From: Candidatus Bathyarchaeota archaeon
GTDB taxonomy: Archaea > Thermoproteota > Bathyarchaeia > Bathyarchaeales > Bathycorpusculaceae
NCBI GenBank assembly: GCA_026014735.1
Contig: JAOZHT010000003.1
Location: 62,001-126,000 of the forward strand
Reading direction: 5' to 3'
Length of the DNA: 64,000 nucleotides
The notes beneath the pieces were generated by a model. It was not told the DNA's origin. It worked only from the letters and a program-made list of their open reading frames with translations, and made no database searches. Made by a program: the position numbers and the translations under genes. Positions 1-9,062 of this stretch are shown here, piece after piece (position 1 is the stretch's first letter; each line of letters begins with the position of its first letter).

Positions 1-1
1 G

Positions 2-1363
2 GTGCCCTCATATGAAAGTGACATTTTACGTGTGGAACTGGAAGGCGCGGTCATTCATAAAATCCGGGAAGTCAGTCTCCTCAACGGAGACATAAAAAAC
101 ACGGTGGATAAACTCACGCTTTACCCGGCGCGGCAGTACGTGGTGCCTGAGGAGAAGCATGCCCTGGCCCTTGAGCATATCAAGCAGGAACTCGAAACAA
201 GGCTCCCTGATTTGCCGCCGCTGGAGGCACACAGGCTTAAGCAACGCACCAACTACGATTTGGAGATGATTAAGGAAATCGGGTTTTGCCCCGGAATGGA
301 GAATTACAGCCGCCACTTCGACGGACGCCGAACCGGCGCGCCCCCCTTCACCCTCATCGATTACTTCCCCAAGGATTTCCTGCTCATCATCGACGAGAGC
401 CATCAGACCATCCCTCAGGCCCGCGCCATGTACAACGGCGACTTCAGCCGCAAAAAAACGCTGGTGGACTTCGGTTTCCGCCTACCCAGCGCGCTGGATA
501 ATCGCCCCCTCAAATTCGACGAGTTCGAGGGCAAAATGGGCAAGGTGCTCTTTGTCTCCGCTACCCCCGCCGAGTACGAGCTGGATAAGAGCGGCTCGCC
601 TGTGGAGCTTATCACGCGTCCCACGGGGCTTTTGGATCCCGAGGTGGAGATGCAGCCCATCGAGGGGCAGATGCAGCATCTGATGGCGGAAGCCAAGAAA
701 ACCATCGGGCGGGGCGACCGCGTGCTAGTCACCACGTTGACTAAGCGTATGGCGGAGGACCTTGCCGATTACCTCTCCAAGGAGGGCTTCCGCGTCCGCT
801 ACATGCACAGCGAAATCGAGAGCCTCGACCGTATCGAGCTGGTGCGGCAGCTCCGCGTAGGCGACTTCGACATCCTGGTGGGCATCAACCTGCTCCGCGA
901 AGGCCTTGACATCCCCGAGGTCGCCACCATCTTCATCCTCGACGCTGACAAAGAGGGCTTTCTGCGTGATGAACGCAGCCTCATCCAGACCATCGGACGC
1001 GCCGCACGCAACGTCAACGGCAGAGTCATCCTCTACGCCGACGTGCAAACCAGATCAATCAAGCGCGCGATGGAAATCACCTATTACCGCCGCAGCTTCC
1101 AGAAACGCTACAACCACCAGCATTGCATCACGCCTAGAAGCATCATCAAGGGCGTCTCGCAGAAGGAAGGCGTGATTAGGGGCACCAAGCATCTGCCCAA
1201 GTCGGATATCCGCCGCCAAATCATCGAGATGGATGCTAAGATGCGGGAAGCCGCTGAGAAATTGGACTTTGAGAAAGCCATCCAGTACCGCGACGCAATA
1301 GCTGAGCTGCAGCGTACATTGGATCGCAAGGCGGAAACCGAGGCGGCGACACCCGAAATTTAG
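2..1363 (+). CDS. uvrB: UvrB excinuclease subunit B (5' truncated)
   Basis: C-terminal two thirds (453 residues) of UvrB, the subunit that verifies damage and opens DNA in UvrABC nucleotide excision repair. The true start lies before the window, so the first codon here is internal. Visible are the NYSRHF segment near residue 101, the Walker-B-like DESHQ box near 132, ATPAEYE near 187, helicase motifs LLREGLDIPEV and QTIGRAARN, and a C-terminal UVR motif (about 408-443) of the type that pairs with UvrC. uvrA follows after 81 bases on the same strand, so co-transcription is likely. UvrABC in archaea is generally regarded as acquired from bacteria. Identity is certain; only the 5' end is missing. 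Confidence 0.97.
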   Translation: MPSYESDILRVELEGAVIHKIREVSLLNGDIKNTVDKLTLYPARQYVVPEEKHALALEHIKQELETRLPDLPPLEAHRLKQRTNYDLEMIKEIGFCPGMENYSRHFDGRRTGAPPFTLIDYFPKDFLLIIDESHQTIPQARAMYNGDFSRKKTLVDFGFRLPSALDNRPLKFDEFEGKMGKVLFVSATPAEYELDKSGSPVELITRPTGLLDPEVEMQPIEGQMQHLMAEAKKTIGRGDRVLVTTLTKRMAEDLADYLSKEGFRVRYMHSEIESLDRIELVRQLRVGDFDILVGINLLREGLDIPEVATIFILDADKEGFLRDERSLIQTIGRAARNVNGRVILYADVQTRSIKRAMEITYYRRSFQKRYNHQHCITPRSIIKGVSQKEGVIRGTKHLPKSDIRRQIIEMDAKMREAAEKLDFEKAIQYRDAIAELQRTLDRKAETEAATPEI

Positions 1364-1444
1364 GGGTTTATGGCAATAAAGTTCTAATCTGCGAGGGTAA
1401 ACACAGCTAGAATCCGCGTGTAAAGAGAAGGGAACAGTTCAGTA

Positions 1445-4342
1445 ATGCGTGACAACATATCCATCAAGGGTGCACGGGAGCATAACCTCAAAAACATCGA
1501 TTTAGAGTTGCCCCGAAACAAACTTATAGTGATAACTGGGCTGTCGGGCAGCGGCAAATCCACCTTGGCCTTTGACACCATCTACGCCGAGGGGCAACGC
1601 CGCTACGTCGAGAGCCTATCCGCCTACGCAAGGCAATTCTTGGGCTTGATGGATAAACCCGACGTGGACAGCATCGAGGGGCTCTCCCCCGCCATATCTA
1701 TCGAGCAGAAGAGCACCAGCAAAAACCCCCGCAGCACCGTGGGCACCGTCACCGAAATCTACGATTACCTCAGATTACTTTTTGCCCGCATCGGCACCCA
1801 TCACTGCCCCAAATGCGGCAGCAGCATCCACCCTCAAAGCGCCGAGAACATCACCAGCCTGATTATGTCTGAGAAGGGCAGAACTCTGGTTTTTCTTGCG
1901 CCAATTATCCGCGGAATGAAGGGCACCCACGAATCCATCTTCGACGACCTCAAACGTGAGGGCTACACCAAAATCCGCGTGGACCAGAAAATCTATGAGA
2001 CCGATCACGTCAAGGAAGAAGTCAAGCTGGTCAGATACGAGAAGCACTGGATAGAAGCCGTCATCGACACGGTGGAAATCAGCGACGAGGAACGCAGCCG
2101 CATAGCTGAAGCCGTGGAAGCCGCACTTAAAACCGGCAAGGGCACCATGGTGGTAATCGACGCCGCCAACTCGGATGCGGGCGAAAAGAAGGAGCTTGAA
2201 CGCTTCGAGGGCGAAACCATGTACAGCACCTTCGGCGCCTGCCCCAACCACCCCGAAATCGTGTTCGAGAGCCTTGAACCCCGCATGTTCAGCTTCAACT
2301 CGCCGTTTGGCGCCTGCCCCGTCTGCCACGGTTTGGGCGAAATCACCGAGGTTACCGCCGACAAAGTCATCCCTGACCATAACCTATCCATCATGGACGG
2401 CGCGTTGGCGGTTTACAAGGGTACAATGGATTTAAGTTGGCGCGCCCAGCAGTTGGCCGCCGTGGGCAAAAAACACGGCTTTGACGTTTTCACCCCGATT
2501 AAGGACTTCACCGAGGACCAGGTGAAGGTGCTGCTTTACGGCGACCGTGAACCCATAAACGCGAATTGGAGCAACGGCGCGAACATGTGGATGCGTGACG
2601 GCTGGGAAGGCGTGATTCCGCAGACGATGCGGCTGTATCGGCAAACCGAAAGTGAATGGCGCAAAGAAGACATCGAGAAATTCATGACGGCTCGTCCCTG
2701 CAACGCCTGCCATGGCAGAAAACTCCAGCCCGTCGTGCTCGCCGTGCAGATATTGGGAAAAAGCATCATAGACGTAACTGACCTCTCCATCGAGGAATCG
2801 GTGGATTTCTTCCATGACTTACCCCCACAGCTTAACGAGAAGGAACTGATGATTGCCAAGCAGGTGCTCAAAGAAATTAACGAGCGATTGGGCTTCCTTA
2901 AAAACGTGGGGTTGGGTTATCTCTCGCTGTCCCGCGCGGCAAAAACATTGTCGGGCGGCGAAGCCCAGCGTATCCGGTTGGCAACGCAGATTGGCAGCAA
3001 CCTCATGGGTGTCCTCTATATCCTCGACGAACCCAGTATCGGATTGCATCAGCGCGACAACGCCAAGCTCATCGCTACATTGGCGCGGCTACGGGACCTC
3101 GGTAACACGTTGATTGTGGTGGAGCATGATGAGGACACGATGCGCCACGCAGACTACATCGTTGATATGGGTCCAGGCGCTGGCGTGCATGGCGGCCACA
3201 TCGTCGCGGAGGGCTCACCAACCGAGGTTATGGCGAACAGCCGCAGCCTCACAGGCAAATACCTCAGCGGCGAACTAAAAATCGAGGTGCCCACAGAACG
3301 CCGCAGCCCCGTAGGCTACATCAGCGTGAAGGGCGTCACAGAAAACAACCTCAAAAACCTCAACGTGCAGCTTCCGCTCGGCGTCCTCTGCGGCGTCACC
3401 GGCGTCTCCGGCTCGGGCAAAAGCACCCTTATGAACCTCACCACCATCCCCGCATTGCGGCAGATGTTCGGCGAACAAGTCGACAAAGTTGGTAAACACG
3501 AGAAGATAGAAGTGCCCGAAGTGGTCCGCAACGTCATAGTCATCGACCAAGACCCCATCGGACGCACCCCCCGCAGCAACCCAGCCACCTACACCAAGCT
3601 CTTCGACGAAATCCGCCGCATCTTCGCATCCACCAAAGAAGCTAAAGCCCGCGGCTACAAAGAGGGCCGCTTCAGCTTCAACGTGAAAGGCGGCAGATGC
3701 GAGAACTGCCAGGGCGACGGCGTCATCCGCATCGAAATGAATTTCCTCCCCGACGTGTACGTGCAGTGCAGCGAATGCAAGGGCAAACGCTACAACAAAG
3801 AAACCCTCAGTGTGCAGTATAAGGGCAAAAACATCGCTGACGTGCTGGATATGACGGTGGAGGAGGCTGCGAAGTTCTTTGAGAACACGCCGCGGGTGGC
3901 GCGCAAGCTGCAGACGCTGCTTGATGTGGGTTTAGGTTACATTAAGCTGGGGCAGAGTAGCACCACTTTGTCGGGCGGGGAGAGCCAGCGCATCAAAATC
4001 ACCCGCGAACTCAGCAAACACAAGAGCGGCCACGTCGTGTACATGCTTGACGAGCCCACCACGGGCTTGCACTTCGACGACACCAAACGTCTCATCCGCG
4101 TCCTCAATCGGCTGGTGGACAACGGCAACACCGTCTACATCATCGAACACAACCTCGACGTCATCAAAAGCTGCGACTACCTCATCGACCTCGGACCCGA
4201 AGGCGGCGCAGCAGGCGGACAACTCCTCGCGCAGGGCACACCCGAAGAAGTTGCAAAAGTACCGCAGAGCTACACAGGCAAATTTCTAGAAAAGATACTG
4301 AACCATAAGCTGGAAGAGGCAGTAGCGGCTACCAAGAATTAA
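1445..4342 (+). CDS. uvrA: UvrA excinuclease ATPase subunit A
   Basis: Full-length UvrA (965 residues, normal for the family), the damage-sensing dimeric ABC ATPase that loads UvrB. The first Walker A (GLSGSGKS) is at residues 32-39. A CPKC zinc module lies near 114, the first signature (LSGGEAQRIRLA) near 504 and the second Walker A (VSGSGKS) near 654. The long zinc finger starts with CENC and ends with CSEC near 755-780, and the second signature (LSGGESQRIKI) is near 845. Both ABC modules look intact. It begins with ATG shortly after uvrB. Its last 14 bases overlap the 3' end of the convergent gene on the minus strand, leaving no room for a separate terminator. Confidence 0.98.
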   Translation: MRDNISIKGAREHNLKNIDLELPRNKLIVITGLSGSGKSTLAFDTIYAEGQRRYVESLSAYARQFLGLMDKPDVDSIEGLSPAISIEQKSTSKNPRSTVGTVTEIYDYLRLLFARIGTHHCPKCGSSIHPQSAENITSLIMSEKGRTLVFLAPIIRGMKGTHESIFDDLKREGYTKIRVDQKIYETDHVKEEVKLVRYEKHWIEAVIDTVEISDEERSRIAEAVEAALKTGKGTMVVIDAANSDAGEKKELERFEGETMYSTFGACPNHPEIVFESLEPRMFSFNSPFGACPVCHGLGEITEVTADKVIPDHNLSIMDGALAVYKGTMDLSWRAQQLAAVGKKHGFDVFTPIKDFTEDQVKVLLYGDREPINANWSNGANMWMRDGWEGVIPQTMRLYRQTESEWRKEDIEKFMTARPCNACHGRKLQPVVLAVQILGKSIIDVTDLSIEESVDFFHDLPPQLNEKELMIAKQVLKEINERLGFLKNVGLGYLSLSRAAKTLSGGEAQRIRLATQIGSNLMGVLYILDEPSIGLHQRDNAKLIATLARLRDLGNTLIVVEHDEDTMRHADYIVDMGPGAGVHGGHIVAEGSPTEVMANSRSLTGKYLSGELKIEVPTERRSPVGYISVKGVTENNLKNLNVQLPLGVLCGVTGVSGSGKSTLMNLTTIPALRQMFGEQVDKVGKHEKIEVPEVVRNVIVIDQDPIGRTPRSNPATYTKLFDEIRRIFASTKEAKARGYKEGRFSFNVKGGRCENCQGDGVIRIEMNFLPDVYVQCSECKGKRYNKETLSVQYKGKNIADVLDMTVEEAAKFFENTPRVARKLQTLLDVGLGYIKLGQSSTTLSGGESQRIKITRELSKHKSGHVVYMLDEPTTGLHFDDTKRLIRVLNRLVDNGNTVYIIEHNLDVIKSCDYLIDLGPEGGAAGGQLLAQGTPEEVAKVPQSYTGKFLEKILNHKLEEAVAATKN

Positions 4343-5291
4343 CCAACTTTCTTTTGTGTAAAACTACCGCTGCTATACTTGCATTAACCATCAAGAATAT
4401 TACAAGAGATATCACCGTAAATTCGGGTATGATACATGGCGGACGCGCGACGAGTCGGTACAGTAAGCAAATTGAGGTTGTTTCGACATTGGTATCGGTA
4501 TTCGAGCTAATGTTTCCTAAAGTCGAGGTATAGCCTGTGTGAATGCCGCCGTCGGTGGGGTCTTGAAGGTTCCAGATTATAGTTTGCATTTCTGCATAGT
4601 TAGCGTCAGTGAAAATTGTTTGTTGGGTTAAGGTCCCGTTTGTAGTGCAATTCAGTGATTTTGCTATCCAGAGGGCTAACCCGATTTTGTATGTTTGAAA
4701 TTCTGTCGGGTTAGCATTGAAAGGTTTGTCTATGAATCCTGTGCCGTTCCACATAGACATGCCTTGGTTAAAATATGTAATTGCCCCCGCGATGTCATTT
4801 TTCAAGAGGAGATTCTGAGACCACCAAAAACAAAGATCTGCATACTGAGTGAAGTCTTGCATTACATCGCCGTCACGGATGTCTTCCTTGATTATGTACT
4901 CCCCGACAGAAATATTGTAGCTGTTTGAAGCCCTAATTGGTTCAATTGTTTTGTTTAAGGTTAATTCGACTAATCCGTTTCCGCTCACGCCATATTCAGC
5001 AAGGCTCTGGTTCAAAGTCTCAGACAGAGAGTGATTATACCCTGACAGTACTGCGTAAGCTAGAAGATTATCGTTAGTTAGCCATATCGTGTTAGGCTCT
5101 GCTATAGGGGCAGCTTTAAGCAACCCAACACTGGGAACGTACATTACGTTAGTTAAATAATTGACGGCTTTTTCTGCCTGGGTATGGTAGGTGCCTCCAA
5201 GTGCTAGCAACGGATACTGGGTTACGCTTATGCTTGTAAATAGAGCTAAAATTGAGATAACCGCAGCCACCAAAACGGAATGCTTCCTCAT
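4329..5291 (-). CDS. Secreted protein of unknown function with PEF-type C-terminal sorting signal
   Basis: A 320-residue exported protein whose function I do not recognise. It has an N-terminal signal peptide (MRKHSVLV followed by a hydrophobic core) and a body rich in N-x-S/T sites and aromatic residues, possibly an all-alpha toroid-like fold. The C-terminus has a Pro-Glu-Phe motif, then a hydrophobic helix and a basic tail (HKRK). This tripartite end is the known architecture of PEF-CTERM proteins processed by archaeosortases, and an archaeosortase gene lies at 36.1-38.2 kb. ATG at 5291 is chosen because GAGAGG sits just upstream; a TTG at 5306 is possible. It converges on uvrA with a 14-base overlap. 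Confidence 0.8.
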   Translation of the reverse strand: MRKHSVLVAAVISILALFTSISVTQYPLLALGGTYHTQAEKAVNYLTNVMYVPSVGLLKAAPIAEPNTIWLTNDNLLAYAVLSGYNHSLSETLNQSLAEYGVSGNGLVELTLNKTIEPIRASNSYNISVGEYIIKEDIRDGDVMQDFTQYADLCFWWSQNLLLKNDIAGAITYFNQGMSMWNGTGFIDKPFNANPTEFQTYKIGLALWIAKSLNCTTNGTLTQQTIFTDANYAEMQTIIWNLQDPTDGGIHTGYTSTLGNISSNTDTNVETTSICLLYRLVARPPCIIPEFTVISLVIFLMVNASIAAVVLHKRKLVNSW

Positions 5292-5407
5292 ACCAGCCTC
5301 TCTCAACAGTTTACAAGTCGGCCTTAACAGGTATATAAAACCTAGGTGGGCCCTGTGTCCTGCAACTTTGCGAATGCCAGAAGTTTAGCCGCCGCTTGGT
5401 TTGCTGT

Positions 5408-7258
5408 CTACAGTGCGCCGGGTATGGGTTTATCCTCCGAGAGCAGGTAAGCTATGTTTATGAGGGGGAAATGGCTGAATGCCTGCGGGAAGTTACCAAG
5501 CTGCCGCTTTCCCTTGGGGTCATATTCCTCGGCGAGCAACCCCACATCGTTAGCCAACGAGATAACCCGCTCAAACAGCCTCCGCGCATCCGCATCTCGT
5601 CCCTGCATATGGTAAACCGCCGCCAGCCAGAACGAGCAGGCAAGAAAAACGCCTTCGTCGCCGGAGAGCCCATCCACATCGCCTTCGGGTTTAAAGCGCA
5701 GCACCAATCCGTCCTGGAGCAATTCGCGTTCAAGCGCTGCTACGGTTCCAAGAACCCGGGGATCGGAGGCGGGCAGGAAACCTGAGATGGGGATAAGCAG
5801 AAGGCTGGCGTCTAGTCCTTTGCCTCCGTAATACTGTGTGAAGCTGTTCTTTTCCTGGTTGAATCCATTGCGGATTACATCCTCAAATATTGCTGTACGT
5901 TCCGCCCGTAGATCATCTATCGGCTCGGCCAGCTTGTTTTCCTCGGCGTATCGAATCGCGCGGTCAAGCGAGGCCCAGGCTGAAACCTTCGAAGCGGTAA
6001 ACGACCGTTCGGGTCCACGCATTTCCCAGATGCCTCTGTCCGGTCGCCGCCAAGAGTCTGAGACGAAGCGTGCGATGTTGAAGAGGGCCCGCTCAGATTC
6101 GGGTCTGAGGGAACCGCGGATTTGAGGCATCCTGCTTACGTCATAAATGACAACTGAGAGTTCGCCGAGTACGTCAAGCTGGAATTGCTCGTATGCGGCG
6201 TTTCCGACCCGTACAGGCTTTGCGTTGCCGTAGCCTTCAAGCCAGTTTAGCTGGACCTCTGAGAGCCGCCGCTCCCCCCGGATGCCATACATGATCTGGA
6301 CTTGGGCGGGGTCACCGGCGACTGCGCGTAGTACCCAGCGGAAGAACAAGATTGCTTCCTCCGCAAGCCCAGACCGTGTTAGGGCGTTCACGGTTAGCAC
6401 TGCGTCGCGTAGCCAGCAGAAGCGGTAGTCCCAGTTTCGTACGCCGCCGGGGGTTTCAGGCAGCGATGTAGTTGGAGCCGCCACGATTCCGCCAGTCGGC
6501 TCATAGGTGCATGCTTTAAGCGTGATTAATGAGCGATAGACCTCGTCGCGCCATCGGGAGGGAGGCTGGATTTTGGAGCACCAGAGCCTCCAGTACTCCT
6601 CGGTTTCACGCTCTGCCCTATCATAGTTTGATGGATGCGGAGGAGACTCCCAGGAACGGGCGTCACAAAGCACGTATGACACCCGCTCGCCTTTGGAAAG
6701 CATAAAATCCGCGGAGAGCAAAGGGACGTCGGGTGTGGGTCCGCCAAACAGGTAGAGCGAATCAGGACCCGCCAGCGTCTGCGTCGCCCCTTCATAGTGG
6801 GCAACTCGTGGAATAGCGCGTCCGAAGGCAAATCTGGGGGTAAGTTCGGATCGCATGGGGACTTCTCCGCTGAGGCCCTCGACGCTTCGGCAGATCTCGG
6901 AGTGGTCTCGTGTTCCCCACGGCGGCATGAAATCGGTCAGGCGGACGGCGCCGGCTTCGGTGGTGAAATCCGTTTCTAAAATCAGCGTATCTTTGCGGTA
7001 TCGGCGGGTGGACTTGGCTTCGTCGCGGGGGGCGATTCGCCAGTACCCGTTTTCAGCAGACCCCAGAAGGGCTGCGAAGCATGCGTCGGAGTCGAATGCG
7101 GGTAGGCAGAGCCAATCGATGGTGCCCCCTTTGGTTATGAGCGCCGCGGTGTGCATGTCCCCAACTAGGGCGTGGTCTTCGATTCGGGGGAGCGGCTCTT
7201 TTTTTGCCCAATCAGAAACTGGCGTGGATCGGGAGTCAGACTGAATATAATTAGCCAT
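5408..7258 (-). CDS. Glycoside hydrolase family 15 protein (glucoamylase/trehalase-like)
   Basis: A 616-residue cytoplasmic GH15-like hydrolase with no signal peptide. Such proteins act as trehalases or glucoamylases by inversion on alpha-glucosides; the substrate cannot be told from sequence. An N-terminal beta-sandwich domain begins with GDMHTAALIT at residues 33-42 and IDWLCLP at 47-53. The (alpha/alpha)6 catalytic domain shows RNWDYRFCWLRDA at 274-286 and a LNWLEGYGNAKPVRVGNAA block near 338-355, which contains the expected first catalytic Glu. A DEGVFLACSFWL motif near the end carries the likely second acid. Length is normal. It is monocistronic, with a long AT-rich upstream region. Confidence 0.93.
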   Translation of the reverse strand: MANYIQSDSRSTPVSDWAKKEPLPRIEDHALVGDMHTAALITKGGTIDWLCLPAFDSDACFAALLGSAENGYWRIAPRDEAKSTRRYRKDTLILETDFTTEAGAVRLTDFMPPWGTRDHSEICRSVEGLSGEVPMRSELTPRFAFGRAIPRVAHYEGATQTLAGPDSLYLFGGPTPDVPLLSADFMLSKGERVSYVLCDARSWESPPHPSNYDRAERETEEYWRLWCSKIQPPSRWRDEVYRSLITLKACTYEPTGGIVAAPTTSLPETPGGVRNWDYRFCWLRDAVLTVNALTRSGLAEEAILFFRWVLRAVAGDPAQVQIMYGIRGERRLSEVQLNWLEGYGNAKPVRVGNAAYEQFQLDVLGELSVVIYDVSRMPQIRGSLRPESERALFNIARFVSDSWRRPDRGIWEMRGPERSFTASKVSAWASLDRAIRYAEENKLAEPIDDLRAERTAIFEDVIRNGFNQEKNSFTQYYGGKGLDASLLLIPISGFLPASDPRVLGTVAALERELLQDGLVLRFKPEGDVDGLSGDEGVFLACSFWLAAVYHMQGRDADARRLFERVISLANDVGLLAEEYDPKGKRQLGNFPQAFSHFPLINIAYLLSEDKPIPGAL

Positions 7259-7406
7259 TTCACTAAAACCCCATTATGACCCCCACGGGCTCCGAGGATA
7301 TAACCGTATGTGGCTACATCGACGAATACAGCAATGTTAAATTAAACATTTTTTGAGCCCAAAATCAACCCGCCGGGCTATTCAGCAGCCCATTCGGGTA
7401 TGTTGC

Positions 7407-7443
7407 TATATATAGAGGGGGGTCTATCTGGGCAGAGCAGCAG
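7407..7443 (+). promoter_or_regulatory. Promoter-like element, copy 2 (TATA, G6, GAGCAGCAG)
   Basis: A TATA-like CTATATATAG is followed by a six-G run at 7417-7422, exactly 12 bases, then GAGCAGCAG at 7435-7443. The same arrangement and spacing recurs at 53.23 kb and, on the minus strand, at 60.5 kb. TATA to GAGCA is about 25 bases, the usual archaeal TATA-to-start distance, so the last block would sit at the transcription start. On this strand no gene follows: the element points into the 3' end of a convergent gene. Reading it as a promoter is inference. Confidence 0.5.
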
Positions 7444-7480
7444 AGAGGTGTTTTGTCGTTAAAATATGCTGTAGATACCG

Positions 7481-8548
7481 CTAATTACGCTGAGTCGCCT
7501 TGAGTTTTCCATGCGCTTTTAGGGCTGTGGCGCCTCCGATTAGCAGCGCGGGGCCAAGCAGGCTGGCTGCGGCTGCTGCGGCGGGGGCTTGGGGGGCCTG
7601 TTCATGTTTTGGCCCGATGTACTGGGTGGAGGCGATGGCGCTGGTGCAGTACCAGCAGACGGCTTGGTTTGCTGTTACGCCGCCTCCGACGGAGACGTGG
7701 TCGATGCCTGCGTTGTTGCAGTTGACTAGGCCCGTTGCGTTTAGGGTTTCTTTGTCGTTGAGGTAGAAGTGGACTTCGCCTGTTCCGTTCCCCCGGACGG
7801 CTTTTAGCTCCACAAGATACCATGTGCCCGCTTGCGCCGTCAAAGACGAGTTGAGGCTGTACACTTGGTTTTGGTCGACGTATGCTAGGTTCCAGTGCCA
7901 ACTTCCGTTTTGCCGCACCACGTTTACCGCGCAGACGCCGTTGGCGGCGGTGAAGTTGCCCTCTATCGCTGAATTATACATCCCGCCTGCACCGATGATG
8001 TTGCCGTCGGATGTGGGGAGGTTGCCGAAGAATAGGTACCAGCGCCAATTCAGCGCCTGATAAGTCTGGTTTAGCCACTTGTAGACGTATCCCCAGTGCC
8101 CCGACGTGTTGGTGTTGGTTTCGCATTTAAGCATACTGTTCTCGACGGATAAGGCGACGCCGCTGGTGTCGGTGCTTGTCCACAGGCTTAGGTTCCCTGA
8201 TTGGAAGCTATCTGAGAACACCACTGAGGCGGGGTCGGGTGTGGGGTAGGGGCTCGGTGAGGGTATGGGGGTGACTGTTGGGGCTGGCGTGGGCGCTTGG
8301 GTGGGGCTGGCGGTGGCTGAGGGTTTTTGGGTGGGTTGAGCTGTGGCTTTGGGATGTGTGGTTGGGGGGGCGGTGGGCTGGGGTGTTGTGGATGCGTCTG
8401 GGGTGTCTGTGGGCGGCGGCGTTGGCGAGGGGGTTGTTATGCTGTTGGGGGATGATTGGGGGTTTAGTAGCACGGCAGCGATGCTCACCGATAGAATAAG
8501 CAAAACGATGAAGCCCGCCGTAAATGCAACCTGCTTGTTTGGTTCCAT
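7481..8548 (-). CDS. Secreted/anchored concanavalin-A-like lectin domain protein
   Basis: A 355-residue surface protein. A short basic start and one hydrophobic segment (about 8-28) form a signal anchor. Residues about 30-105 are a Pro/Thr/Ser-rich linker with many PT/PTP steps. A beta-sandwich domain (about 108-310) then opens with a VVFSDSFQSGNLSLW segment and contains WYLVELKAVRGN, typical of concanavalin-A-like lectin/glucanase domains. An Ala-rich hydrophobic stretch and a basic tail end the protein, so it may be held at both ends. No glycosidase catalytic motif is evident, so binding is more likely than cleavage. ATG at 8548 is used; no partner gene is adjacent. Confidence 0.8.
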   Translation of the reverse strand: MEPNKQVAFTAGFIVLLILSVSIAAVLLNPQSSPNSITTPSPTPPPTDTPDASTTPQPTAPPTTHPKATAQPTQKPSATASPTQAPTPAPTVTPIPSPSPYPTPDPASVVFSDSFQSGNLSLWTSTDTSGVALSVENSMLKCETNTNTSGHWGYVYKWLNQTYQALNWRWYLFFGNLPTSDGNIIGAGGMYNSAIEGNFTAANGVCAVNVVRQNGSWHWNLAYVDQNQVYSLNSSLTAQAGTWYLVELKAVRGNGTGEVHFYLNDKETLNATGLVNCNNAGIDHVSVGGGVTANQAVCWYCTSAIASTQYIGPKHEQAPQAPAAAAAASLLGPALLIGGATALKAHGKLKATQRN

Positions 8549-9062
8549 ACAAAATACCTCTTAAAAATACGTGGAAGATTTAATTAGAAGCTAAATAGTG
8601 CTTGTCTGAAAGTAATATCAGCAACACATTGCTTATTACTCTATGTGACTGTCACATGCAACTAGCAACCACAAACCCGCTTAGTATGTTCGTTTGCCTG
8701 CAGACCCGCTTAATGCCGAATTCCCCTTTTAGCCATAAGCCTCTTAGAAAACATCGGATGACGAGTTCGGTTTGAGGCGCTGGGCACATGAGCACTTCTG
8801 AGGGAATATATAGCGTATTATGGCTAACGGAAGAAGAATTGGTCAATATAGGTGTATAGAAAGCATGTCGAGCGTTTTGATATAATCTGCCTGCTTCATC
8901 TCCATTCGAGAAGGCATTCGTTACAGTAGGAAAGGAGAGAAGACAAAATGGGGAGACGGGAATCGCACCATTCGCGGCTGGCTCAAGTTACGAGCGAATT
9001 AGAAAACAGGACCCTAACTTGTTCGTTTCTTAGCTTTAGTCGCTATTCTGGGGTCAACTAGT
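8549..9062. other. Intergenic region before the glycan island, no gene seen
   Basis: About 510 bases between divergently transcribed genes. I see no tRNA-like fold, repeat array or convincing reading frame. A TATA-like AATATATAG lies near 8814 and TGATATAATC near 8877, either of which could serve the downstream glycosyltransferase with a long leader, but neither is at the expected distance. A short minus-strand frame (8652-8846) has no family features and is not called. Confidence 0.5.

Noticed and set aside
8549-9062. Search for tRNA or rRNA genes in this and other long gaps
   Set aside because: No T-arm-like GTTCRANNC sequence with matching acceptor stem was seen in any intergenic region; a covariance search would settle it.
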